Source of the DNA: Megasphaera micronuciformis F0359
Lineage (GTDB): Bacteria > Bacillota > Negativicutes > Veillonellales > Megasphaeraceae
Reading direction: 5' to 3'
Assembly (NCBI RefSeq): GCF_000165735.1
Contig: NZ_GL538185.1
Span: 32,524-96,523 of the forward strand
DNA length: 64,000 nt
The translations under genes were made by a program, and so were the position numbers. The notes beneath the pieces were generated by a model. It searched no databases and was not told where the DNA came from. It was given only the letters and a program-made list of their open reading frames with translations. Positions 36,126 to 44,239 of this stretch are shown piece after piece; positions within the stretch are counted from its first letter, which is position 1, and the number at the start of each line of letters is the position of its first letter.

Positions 36126-37787
36126 TTAAACTTCCATAATAATCGGTAAAATCATGGGACGGCGTCTAGTTTTTTCAAACAAATACCGACTTAACGTGTC
36201 CCGTACTTGCGACTTAATGACAGACCACTCACGAATATTTTCATCTTCACACCGTTCCAAAACGGCTGCCACCTTATCGTGAGCCTCATTCATTAATTCT
36301 TCCGAGTCTCGCACATAGACGAATCCTCGCGAAACGATATCGGGACCGGCCAAGGCATGACTGGAACCTTTAGCTAACGTCATTACGACAATAACCATAC
36401 CCTCCATAGCCAACTGCTGGCGATCGCGAATGACAATATTGCCCACATCTCCGACACCTAACCCGTCAACAAAGACACGGCCCGCGTTAACGCGACCTCC
36501 CTTTTGTCCGGAACGACTGGTAAACTCGAATATCTGCCCGTTGTCGCCGAGCAGAACATGGTCCTTCTCGACACCCATTTCCACTGCCAATTCGCCGTGT
36601 TTTTTAAGCATTCTATACTCACCGTGAACCGGCAGAAAATACTTCGGCTTAATAAGACCGAGCATAATTTTAAGTTCTTCCTGGCTGCCGTGTCCGGATA
36701 CGTGGATACGTTTATTACTGCCGAAAACAACCCTCGCTCCTAAGCGCATCAGGTTATCAATCGTTCGACCTACACCCGTTTCATTCCCGGGAATAGGCGT
36801 TGCCGAAATAATAACCGTATCGCCGGGCATAATACTGACACTGCGATGATTATTCGATGCCATTCTGGACAAGCCGGCCATCGGTTCCCCTTGGCTTCCC
36901 GTTGTCAAAATAAGTACCTGATCAGCCGTATACCGATTCAGTTCATCGGCTTCTATTAGAACACCTTCCGGCACGTCCAAGTATCCCAATTCCTGAGAGA
37001 TCGCCACATTATTTACCATACTACGCCCCAAGACAAGGACCTTGCGCTTATACAAAACAGCCGTATTGATAGCTTGCTGAATGCGGGAAATATTGGATGC
37101 AAAGGTTGCCAATATAATTCGGCCTTCAGCATCCTTAAACTCTTTGCGGAAGGCTTCTCCTACCGTTCTTTCCGACTCCGTATAGCCCGGTCGCAATGCA
37201 TTCGTACTGTCCGACATGAGAAGTAATACTCCTCGACGCCCCAATTCGGCGAACTTGTGCATATCCATCAATAATCCGTCAACAGGTGTCAAGTCGATTT
37301 TAAAGTCACCTGTATGTACGATCGTTCCTACAGGGGTCTTGAAATACAAGGCACTCGCATCGGGAATGGAATGATTGGTATGAATAAAGCCGACCTTCAT
37401 ACAGCCGATCTGCACCTCGTCACCGTGGCGCACTTCATTTAACGTATAATTTCCTATATGATTTTCTTTCAGTTTTCCTTCTACAAGACCGCAAACCAAC
37501 TTGGTTGCGTACACAGGTACATTCACTTCATTCAGCAAGTATGCCAACCCGCCTATATGATCTTCGTGACCGTGTGTAATGACGACGGCACGTACCTTGT
37601 CTTTATTCTCAATAAGATAACTCATATCGGGAATAACCAAGTCGATGCCGAACATATCATCGTCAGGAAAGGCTAACCCGGCGTCCAGAACAATGATGTC
37701 ATCACCATAACAAATGGCCGTCATGTTCTTACCGATTTCCCCGAGACCACCCAAGGGGATAACCATAAGCTTTTCCTTCTTAGCCAA
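36126..37787 (-). CDS. rnj: Ribonuclease J
   Basis: A 553-residue metallo-beta-lactamase/beta-CASP RNase that degrades and matures mRNA and rRNA with 5'-3' exo- and endonuclease activity. Zinc motif THGHEDHIGG (residues about 72-81), HTGDFKID, the beta-CASP motif TGSQGEPMAGLSRM and a C-terminal HVSGHGSQEELK are visible. Whether it is J1 or J2 cannot be told. A spaced ribosome site (TAGGAGGT) precedes the start. Confidence 0.95.
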   Translation of the reverse strand: MAKKEKLMVIPLGGLGEIGKNMTAICYGDDIIVLDAGLAFPDDDMFGIDLVIPDMSYLIENKDKVRAVVITHGHEDHIGGLAYLLNEVNVPVYATKLVCGLVEGKLKENHIGNYTLNEVRHGDEVQIGCMKVGFIHTNHSIPDASALYFKTPVGTIVHTGDFKIDLTPVDGLLMDMHKFAELGRRGVLLLMSDSTNALRPGYTESERTVGEAFRKEFKDAEGRIILATFASNISRIQQAINTAVLYKRKVLVLGRSMVNNVAISQELGYLDVPEGVLIEADELNRYTADQVLILTTGSQGEPMAGLSRMASNNHRSVSIMPGDTVIISATPIPGNETGVGRTIDNLMRLGARVVFGSNKRIHVSGHGSQEELKIMLGLIKPKYFLPVHGEYRMLKKHGELAVEMGVEKDHVLLGDNGQIFEFTSRSGQKGGRVNAGRVFVDGLGVGDVGNIVIRDRQQLAMEGMVIVVMTLAKGSSHALAGPDIVSRGFVYVRDSEELMNEAHDKVAAVLERCEDENIREWSVIKSQVRDTLSRYLFEKTRRRPMILPIIMEV

Positions 37788-37931
37788 AATTCTTACCTCC
37801 TATTCAGTTTTAAACTAAACGTTCTTTATTTGAATGCCTTTGGTAGGCTTTATCAAGTCACGTCCGTTTACATTTCTTAATATTTTCCGCTTTTTTCCTC
37901 TTTCTGTCAATATATTTAAATCTTTTGCCAT

Positions 37932-37970
37932 AAAAAAGACAGATTCGGCATAAATCCGAATCCGTCTTTT
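37932..37970 (-). terminator. Terminator of the secreted protein gene
   Basis: AAAAGAC-GATTCGG arms pair with one mismatch around a 7-nt loop, followed by T residues on the minus strand. Confidence 0.85.
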
Positions 37971-38005
37971 CATCACTTTTCCCTTCGGCAACCTATTATA
38001 TACCT

Positions 38006-38914
38006 TTATCTTGTAGAAGGTTCGCACTGCCCCGTCTTTATTGCATCCTTAAAGCGGTCAGCGGCACTTTTCTTTACATAGTCGGGAACCTGTAAATCTA
38101 CATTATCCGGCAAGGGTGCATAATCTACGGTCAAGATTACGGAGCTGTAATCCGTCACCTGATCCGCAATGAGGCGTTCTGCCGGGGTCAGCACATCGAC
38201 AGACATAACCCCGTATTTCATCAAGCTACGCAACTGCCCCGTCAAGGGCACTTCGGCATGTCTGATTTTATTCGAGCTCTTATCAATGTATGTCGTAATA
38301 TCGATGGGTCCGCTTTCTTTTAAAGCCTGTAATACTCCTGTAATCGTTTTTAATTCTTGCGAATTATACGCCTTAGCCGTCGGCACGGAGTTCAATCGCA
38401 CCAAAATAGCATCTATATTCAGTTTGGAGGGATCGACCGTCAGGACATACGTGTCGGCACCTGTCTTTCTCACACCTTGGAAATAAGTCGTGTCGATTTT
38501 CGGGGTTGCTGTCATCTTATTTTCTATGGGTACGGAATCATTTAATTTTACCGAATCCCGTATCCATTCGCCCTCATTTTCACGATGATAGACATCTACA
38601 GCATCGCCTTCCTGTCGGGCATATACATCCGCACGCATCGCTACCGGTTGCACACCTTGCGATTGTACATCCGTATGTCCTTTTACGGCAAAAGGACGGG
38701 TCTGTATACTAAGAGTCTGATTTGCCCTGGCATTCATCAGAAACGGAATGGTCGTATCCAGGTGCAGTGTATACATGCCCTCAGGATGGGCTGCCATATT
38801 GGTCAGGGCCGATACATATTCCTCTTGCGGTGTCTGGGCCGCAGCAACACCGGCTACAACACAGACAACAAGAGCCCCTGCGCAAATTCGTTTAACAGAT
38901 CGTACAATATTCAT
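38006..38914 (-). CDS. Secreted protein of unknown function
   Basis: A 302-residue protein with a Sec signal peptide (about residues 1-27, cleavage likely after GVAAA) and a beta-rich mature part (TYVLTVDPSKLN, IDITTYIDKSSNKIRHAEVPL). The pattern recalls LolA/LppX-like lipid carrier folds or DUF6612-like proteins, but I do not recognise the family. It follows thiD by 12 bp and is probably cotranscribed with it. Confidence 0.65.
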   Translation of the reverse strand: MNIVRSVKRICAGALVVCVVAGVAAAQTPQEEYVSALTNMAAHPEGMYTLHLDTTIPFLMNARANQTLSIQTRPFAVKGHTDVQSQGVQPVAMRADVYARQEGDAVDVYHRENEGEWIRDSVKLNDSVPIENKMTATPKIDTTYFQGVRKTGADTYVLTVDPSKLNIDAILVRLNSVPTAKAYNSQELKTITGVLQALKESGPIDITTYIDKSSNKIRHAEVPLTGQLRSLMKYGVMSVDVLTPAERLIADQVTDYSSVILTVDYAPLPDNVDLQVPDYVKKSAADRFKDAIKTGQCEPSTR

Positions 38915-38926
38915 AATCGTCTCCTT

Positions 38927-39730
38927 TTATTCCATACCCGCTTTTTTATATAAGCCGTAAAAATGATGAATGGGACCATGCCCCTTACCAATCGGTTGCG
39001 CATGTGCAATGCCCTCAAAAACAAAGCGTTTAGCCTCTCTCACCGCGTCAATTAAAGACAGGCCGTTGGCCAAATCGGCTGCAATAGCACTGGACAGTGA
39101 GCACCCCGTTCCATGCGTACTCGTGCTGTCAAGATGTTCGCCCTTAAAGTAAGTGAACTCCTGATTGGCATACAAAATATCCGTTGCGTCACCGACACGA
39201 TGACCGCCCTTAACCAATACGGCTTGAGGCCCGAGCGCGGCAATACGCCTTGCGCTTTCTTCCATATCGGTAAAAGATTCTATTTTCATGCCGGCCAATA
39301 CTTCCGCTTCGGGAATATTGGGCGTCACTATAGAAGCTTTAGGTAACAATACTGTTTTTAATGTTTCTTCCGCTTCAGTGGCCAACAGACGATGTCCGCT
39401 GGTTGCAACCATGACCGGATCGATAACCGTTACCGGCGGTTTGTACTGATCCAATTTGCTCGCAATAATACGAATAGTCTCAGGCACACTGACCATACCG
39501 ATTTTCACGGCATCCACAGAAATATCTTCAAATACGGCATCTATTTGCGAAGCAATTAATTCAGGCGTTACGTCCATATAATCACGGACACCGCAAGTAT
39601 TCTGCGAAACAACGGCCGTAATGACATTCATGGCATAGCACCCGTGTGCTCCGAATGTCTTGCTGTCCGCTGCAGCCCCCGCACCGCCGGACGGATCCGT
39701 GCCGGCAATAGACAAAACATGTTTCATCAT
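38927..39730 (-). CDS. thiD: Hydroxymethylpyrimidine/phosphomethylpyrimidine kinase
   Basis: ThiD phosphorylates HMP and HMP-P for thiamine synthesis. About 267 residues with the ribokinase-fold signature LSIAGTDPSGGAGAAAD, the PEAEVLAG segment and the C-terminal THGTGCSLSSAIA anion hole with catalytic Cys. Either ATG at 39730 or 39727 may be used, after GGGTGAGG. It would process the compound imported by CytX (4594), but shows no TPP riboswitch of its own. Confidence 0.93.
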   Translation of the reverse strand: MMKHVLSIAGTDPSGGAGAAADSKTFGAHGCYAMNVITAVVSQNTCGVRDYMDVTPELIASQIDAVFEDISVDAVKIGMVSVPETIRIIASKLDQYKPPVTVIDPVMVATSGHRLLATEAEETLKTVLLPKASIVTPNIPEAEVLAGMKIESFTDMEESARRIAALGPQAVLVKGGHRVGDATDILYANQEFTYFKGEHLDSTSTHGTGCSLSSAIAADLANGLSLIDAVREAKRFVFEGIAHAQPIGKGHGPIHHFYGLYKKAGME

Positions 39731-39752
39731 AAACCTCACCCTCTCAATTTAA

Positions 39753-40223
39753 TTATCCAGGTAATGCAGAGGGATTCAAATAGGCCAGTATTTTTCCCTG
39801 CCCTACAGCCCCCTCATCAAGGTCGCAATCTATCAATGCGGCTGCCGCTCGGGAAAACTCGAGAGATGTCCCTGTCCACAGTCGTAACCACGCCTCTAAA
39901 TACGGCGTATGTCCCACCAAGATTACCGTAGAGTTTCTGTTATTAATCAGTATATAGCGATACAGGGCTCCCAAATCGCCGTTTTCCAGATACACGGACG
40001 GCACGGCTCTATCTATACCGAAAGCAGAGCAGACGATATCAGCCGTCTCCGCTGTTCTTACCGTCGGACTGCAATAGACAACAGTTTGACCGGTACGAAC
40101 ATATGTCGCCATAGTCCCGGCCGTCTTAGATACATCGGCTAATCCCCGTGGAGATAATTGACGTTTAGCATCTTCCCCGTCTGTCAGAGGCGCTCTGCCG
40201 TGCCTCATTAGCCAAATATACAC
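39753..40223 (-). CDS. sixA: SixA-like phosphohistidine phosphatase
   Basis: A 156-residue histidine phosphatase. It has the RHG motif (LMRHGRAPL, His about 8), the SPTVRTAETA segment and second catalytic His in LVGHTPYLE. SixA removes phosphate from His of phosphotransfer domains. The start is GTG 40223 with AAGGAGA upstream. It lies between thiD and an ArsR-family gene. Confidence 0.82.
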   Translation of the reverse strand: MYIWLMRHGRAPLTDGEDAKRQLSPRGLADVSKTAGTMATYVRTGQTVVYCSPTVRTAETADIVCSAFGIDRAVPSVYLENGDLGALYRYILINNRNSTVILVGHTPYLEAWLRLWTGTSLEFSRAAAALIDCDLDEGAVGQGKILAYLNPSALPG

Positions 40224-40241
40224 CGAGTTCTCCTTTCTCGT

Positions 40242-40592
40242 CTATTCGGAAACATGTTCCAGCCCTACTTCCAGTAGGGTGTAGACATGACGGTCAGCCA
40301 AGGAGTAGTATACCTCCTTGCCGGCTCGTCTGAACTGTACCAACCGGGCGTTTCTTAAAATGCGTAATTGATGTGACACTGCTGATTGCCCCATATCGAT
40401 TTTACGCGAAATATCATATACACATACTTCGTTATGTAAAAGCACATGTAAAATGCGCAAACGCGTCGGATCGCCTAACACTTTATAAATATCCGCTAAC
40501 GGCTGTATATACCGTTCTTCCAATACAGGTCCGTCTCCTTGCGTTACGTCAGATGCCTCTGTCGGCAAGGTTACCTTGTCATTATCGCTCAT
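40242..40592 (-). CDS. ArsR/SmtB-family metal-sensing repressor with an alpha-5 zinc site
   Basis: A 116-residue winged-helix repressor. The recognition helix region reads DMGQSAVSHQLRILRNA. The last helix carries DRHVYTLLEVGLEHVSE, which fits the D-x-H-x10-H-x2-E zinc site of SmtB/CzrA exactly. EVCVYDIS lacks the second Cys of arsenic sensors. It therefore likely senses Zn (or Co) excess. It lies downstream of a zinc-type uptake operon. A TATAAT on the minus strand at 40648-40643 may serve it. Confidence 0.85.
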   Translation of the reverse strand: MSDNDKVTLPTEASDVTQGDGPVLEERYIQPLADIYKVLGDPTRLRILHVLLHNEVCVYDISRKIDMGQSAVSHQLRILRNARLVQFRRAGKEVYYSLADRHVYTLLEVGLEHVSE

Positions 40593-40664
40593 CCCGTACG
40601 CCTTCCTTCTTTATAAGATTTTCCGAATGCTTACTGTCTTTTATTATATCATAATGAAGTAGAC

Positions 40665-41459
40665 TCAAGTTCCGGCAGTCAATACGTCATACGCATAGCG
40701 TACAAAATACGCCAATTCCCAAACAGTACGGCTTTCCGCCGTAACATTTCGGGCTCCTATGGCACAAATCAGCGGCTTTTTCCTTCCGTAAATAATGCCG
40801 CAATCATGAAAAAGGCCCTCTAATTGCCCCGTCTTATGGGCAACCGTTAAATTATGCGGCAGTTGGGCCGGCAATAAACAATTATCTTCCTGGGCAGCTA
40901 GTATTTCGATCATGGCCCGATCCTCTGTGGGGCCTACACACCGCCCCTGTGCCAACAAAGATAGAAGTTCCGATGTTTCCCTCATTGTCGTCGTATTCTC
41001 TTCTCCGCGCCGAGCCGCTTCAAAGTCCATCATGTGGCGACGTAATTTTGTCTTCACAAGTCCGAAAGACCGAACGGTTTCATTAATTCGTTCAACTCCC
41101 AAACTACGAATCAACATATTCGTACATGTATTGTCACTTTCCGTAATCATGTGAAAAATCAATTCATATATCGGCACTGAGTCGTCTCTTCTCTTGATAT
41201 AAAAGGAACCGCCTTCTACGACATCATTTACCGTCAAGCATTCTGAGAAATCAAGGGTTCCTTCTTTCTTTCGACGAAAAGCCTCTATCATGACGGCAAT
41301 TTTTATTAAACTGGCCGCCGGCATAAGAACGTCTTCTTTCCCACCGCACCCCGCTTCACCTACCGGTGCAAAATACCAAGACAACTCCAAGCCCGCCTCT
41401 ACATTATTTTTTATATACTCTTCAAGAGTTTTCTTTTGTTCTTCTGTATAAGCACTCAT
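40665..41459 (-). CDS. Class A beta-lactamase-fold serine hydrolase without a signal peptide
   Basis: A 264-residue protein with all three active-site motifs of the family: SxxK in PAASLIKIAV, SDN in TESDNTCTN and KTG in VAHKTGQLEG. An acidic RRGEENTTT stretch sits where the omega loop Glu166 is expected. There is no signal peptide: the protein begins MSAYTEEQKKTLEEYIKN, so it is probably cytoplasmic and unlikely to defend the wall. ATG 41459 is 5 nt after the Fur-family gene stop, suggesting coupling; a GTG at 41492 would overlap that gene without a ribosome site. Confidence 0.75.
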   Translation of the reverse strand: MSAYTEEQKKTLEEYIKNNVEAGLELSWYFAPVGEAGCGGKEDVLMPAASLIKIAVMIEAFRRKKEGTLDFSECLTVNDVVEGGSFYIKRRDDSVPIYELIFHMITESDNTCTNMLIRSLGVERINETVRSFGLVKTKLRRHMMDFEAARRGEENTTTMRETSELLSLLAQGRCVGPTEDRAMIEILAAQEDNCLLPAQLPHNLTVAHKTGQLEGLFHDCGIIYGRKKPLICAIGARNVTAESRTVWELAYFVRYAYDVLTAGT

Positions 41460-41464
41460 GTCGG

Positions 41465-41905
41465 TTACGTATTCTCCCCTTGAGGCCGACACTCGCTACA
41501 ATAGCCGAAGAGTTCAAGATTATGGCCCCGAATATCAAACCCCGTTTCGGCTGCAACCCGACATTCAAAATCACCCAGAGGACAATGTGAGATATCGATC
41601 CTCTTATGGCACTTCATACAAATAAGGTGATGCATATGCTCCGCAGTTTTTAAAGAAAAGCCGTAACTTCTCGAGTCGGAAAAAAAGGTTTTAGTCACCA
41701 GTCTCTTTTCAGCAAACAACTCGAGAACCCGATATACTGTCGAGAAGTTTACCCCGTCTCCCTTTTGAACCAATGCACGATAGATTTCTTCTGCCGTAAG
41801 AGCACAATCTTTCTCTCCCAAAACGGAAAGCACCGCGTTTCTCGGCTTTGTACTCTTCATTCTGTGGCTATGAAGCAACCGCTTATAGTCCTGACCGTCA
41901 ATCAT
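41465..41905 (-). CDS. Fur-family metalloregulator (probably Zur)
   Basis: A 146-residue regulator with an N-terminal winged helix (TAEEIYRAL, NFSTVYRVLELF) and a dimer domain with HMHHLICMKCHK and two CxxC pairs (CMKC and CSEC), the structural zinc site. Fur, Zur and PerR share this layout; its location directly after genes for a Zn/Mn-type ABC importer argues for Zur. It overlaps the permease gene by 1 nt. Confidence 0.88.
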   Translation of the reverse strand: MIDGQDYKRLLHSHRMKSTKPRNAVLSVLGEKDCALTAEEIYRALVQKGDGVNFSTVYRVLELFAEKRLVTKTFFSDSRSYGFSLKTAEHMHHLICMKCHKRIDISHCPLGDFECRVAAETGFDIRGHNLELFGYCSECRPQGENT

Positions 41906-42729
41906 CAGCCCCGACCTCCTTCATCTCGTTTCTTTGCAATCATTCGACCTTGTCTCCACGCCATTACGGCAAGCAAAACCAATACGGATATAACGGCCGT
42001 CAAACCGCCCGGTGCCGTGCCGACTTCATAAGAAAGTCCCAGACCTACAATAACATCGAACAAGCTGAAAACAACAGCCCAAAGAAGTGTCTTCTTAAAT
42101 CCCTGCTGCAACTGTAATGCCGTTGCTACAGGCAATGCAATTAAAGAACTGATAACCAAAATACCTACAATTCGAATAGATACGGATACGGTTGCTGCAA
42201 CGAGCACTGAAAAGACATAATTAATCAGTCGTGTTTTTACACCGGCAATCTTAGCCGCATCTTCATCAAAGGTAAGCATGACTAATTGCGGAAAGAGAAG
42301 CCAAACAGTCAGAAACGTTACGACACTTAGGATGACAACGGATATGACATCTTCATTCGTAACCGTAAGAATACTGCCGAATAAAAAAACCTCAACATTA
42401 GCTCGTACAGCGCCCGAGCTGATAATCGTAATAGCTATTCCGACGGAAAAAGTCAATATAATGACCAGAATCAACTCGGAATAACGACTAAAGCGACGTC
42501 TCAATCCTTCAATAAGGAGTCCGAAACAGGAAGTAATGACAAAAGCACTCATAATCGGATTGGCATGCAAGGCCAAGCCCACGGCTACGCCGGCTAAAGA
42601 CGCATGTGATAATGCGTCGCCAATCATGGAGTATCGACGCAACACAAGAAATATTCCGATAAGCGGACACACCAACGAAATAAGAACGGCGACGACAGCG
42701 GCATTTTGCATAAATGCATACTCAAACAT
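41905..42729 (-). CDS. znuB: Metal ABC transporter permease (ZnuB-like)
   Basis: A 274-residue permease of the ABC-3 family (zinc/manganese/iron), with about eight membrane segments and the family motif YSMIGDALSHASLAGVAVG. ATG 42729 follows GGGGAGTGAG and overlaps the ATPase gene by 8 bp. No periplasmic metal-binding protein gene is in the window. Metal choice between Zn and Mn is inferred from the regulator types. Confidence 0.88.
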   Translation of the reverse strand: MFEYAFMQNAAVVAVLISLVCPLIGIFLVLRRYSMIGDALSHASLAGVAVGLALHANPIMSAFVITSCFGLLIEGLRRRFSRYSELILVIILTFSVGIAITIISSGAVRANVEVFLFGSILTVTNEDVISVVILSVVTFLTVWLLFPQLVMLTFDEDAAKIAGVKTRLINYVFSVLVAATVSVSIRIVGILVISSLIALPVATALQLQQGFKKTLLWAVVFSLFDVIVGLGLSYEVGTAPGGLTAVISVLVLLAVMAWRQGRMIAKKRDEGGRG

Positions 42730-43396
42730 AAGACTCACTCCCCGTATTGGCAGAAACATATTCCTTTACATAATCGCAAGGAGAACATAAATGCCCCATT
42801 CCGTCAGTAATATGAAACATGTATTTGGAATTTCGTTCTGCGGCTCGCAAATTGTGCTCTACCGTTATAATGGTCATACCTTCCTGATTCAATCGATGCA
42901 GCAAGTCGTACATTTCCGTTTGACTACGCACGTCAATACCTACTGACGGTTCGTCTAAGATCAACAAATCCGGTTGTGCCATAAGAGCCCTGGCAATAAA
43001 TACTTTTTGGCACTGACCCCCTGACAAATTTCCTATTAATCGGTTCGTATACTTCTCCATCCCTACTTGATGCAAGTATTTCTGAGCGAGGCTCGCATCT
43101 TTCAGCTTCAGAATTTTCCGGTAATAATGCATAACCTCACCCACTGTAATGGGAAACTGAGAGTTTAATGCCTCAAACCGTTGCGGCACATACGAAATGC
43201 GCGAAAACGAATTCTCTACGGTGCCGCTCGTCGGTTCCACTAAAGCAAGTAAAATTTTCATAAGTGTACTTTTACCGGATCCGTTTTCACCGACAACGGA
43301 AATATAATCGCCGTCGTGAACTTGAAGATTAATATCCTTCAGCACGTACGGCGATCCGATATCATATGCAAAATAAATATGTTTTAATTCAAGCAT
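42722..43396 (-). CDS. znuC: Metal ABC transporter ATPase (ZnuC-like)
   Basis: A 224-residue ATPase with Walker A GENGSGKSTL, signature LSGGQCQKV, Walker B LLILDEPSVGID and VEHNL. First gene of the transporter-regulator operon. Confidence 0.9.
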   Translation of the reverse strand: MLELKHIYFAYDIGSPYVLKDINLQVHDGDYISVVGENGSGKSTLMKILLALVEPTSGTVENSFSRISYVPQRFEALNSQFPITVGEVMHYYRKILKLKDASLAQKYLHQVGMEKYTNRLIGNLSGGQCQKVFIARALMAQPDLLILDEPSVGIDVRSQTEMYDLLHRLNQEGMTIITVEHNLRAAERNSKYMFHITDGMGHLCSPCDYVKEYVSANTGSESYV

Positions 43397-43424
43397 GTGT
43401 ATCTCCCCCTCTTACATATGAACA

Positions 43425-43463
43425 ATTATATAGTTGCGCAATTGCAAATGCAAGCGATTTGCA
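43425..43463 (-). promoter_or_regulatory. Promoter of the metal transporter operon with a candidate Fur/Zur operator
   Basis: On the minus strand TTGCAT (43453-43448) and TATAAT (43430-43425) are 17 bp apart. The inverted repeat TGCAAAT-7-ATTTGCA (43443-43463) covers the -35, and TTGCAAATGCAA inside it is itself palindromic. This is where a Fur-family repressor would block transcription. Assignment to the regulator encoded at 41465 is inference. Confidence 0.55.
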
Positions 43464-43469
43464 TATTTC

Positions 43470-44149
43470 TCAGGAAAGCACATCTATGAGTAAGAATATA
43501 TTTAAAATCGTGACAATAAGAGCAATTAGACTCAAACCAGTCCGCTGTAACTTCGTGTTGGCGTAGACTCCCATAACCTTAGGTGACGACGTCAAATAAA
43601 TCTGTGTAAAGACGGTCAGAGGTAATTGGACGGAGAGAACAATTTGAGAATATACCAATCCTTTAAAAGGATCGGTTATGAAGCAAATAACGACCACAGC
43701 CAAAACATACGTAAGGGCTACACCGTGCCACGAATGATAATCTTTAATATTATACACTTCCCCGAAGATTCCCGCACAGATTGTACCGCCGGCCATGCCG
43801 GCCGTCATAGTAGACGCAATTCCGGCAAAAAAAGCGCTACGGCAAACAATAGTGCCGCTCCCTTCCCCAACATGGGCTCCAACATAATCTGCGCCTGTGC
43901 AATTTCCGTAACATCCGAACGGGTCGAAAAAAACAGTGCCGCCGGAATAACAGGCATACCAGTCAACATTGAAATAGCTAAAGCACCGCCCAAGATTTCA
44001 GCTAATGCCGTTGCTATCGATGCAGCAACAGCCGTGAGAAGGAGAAATCCGGACAAAAACAGCGGCAAATGTGTCGTCGCCGCCTCAGCCAGACACAGAC
44101 CCGTGACAATCCCCAAGTGGGCTACGTTATGTTGTAAAAAAACAAGCAT
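43470..44149 (-). pseudogene. mntH: Wrecked Nramp (MntH-like) metal transporter gene
   Basis: Two overlapping frames make up one broken gene. The first (from 44149) has the Nramp segment HLGIVTGLCLAEA and ALAEILGGALAISMLTGMP; the second (to 43470) continues with AGIASTMTAGMAGGTI, VYSQIVLSVQLPL and TSSPKVMGVYAN. They join if one base is restored in the A7 run at 43827-43833. The first 70 or so residues, with the DPGN metal-site motif, and about 150 central residues are also missing, so restoring the frame alone would not give a working protein. Confidence 0.85.
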
Positions 44150-44176
44150 AATGAGGAATAACGGGCTTTATAATAA

Positions 44177-44216
44177 AAAACCTCCCATGACAAAATAATT
44201 TGTCGTGAGAGGTTTT
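44177..44216 (-). terminator. Terminator of ilvD
   Basis: An imperfect stem (AAAACCTC..ATGACAAA with TTTGTCGTGAGAGGTTTT) with an ATAA loop and T run, 24 bp past the ilvD stop. Confidence 0.8.
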
Positions 44217-44239
44217 ATTATTATATAAAGCGGCCTGCC

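Noticed and set aside
37815..38027. 70-codon minus-strand open frame
   Set aside because: It runs through the terminator hairpin at 37932-37970 and the end of the secreted protein gene, has no ribosome site and resembles no known family.
43470..44149. Programmed frameshift in the Nramp gene
   Set aside because: The A7/T7 run could allow slippage, but the N-terminal and central parts of the transporter are missing, so the product could not work.
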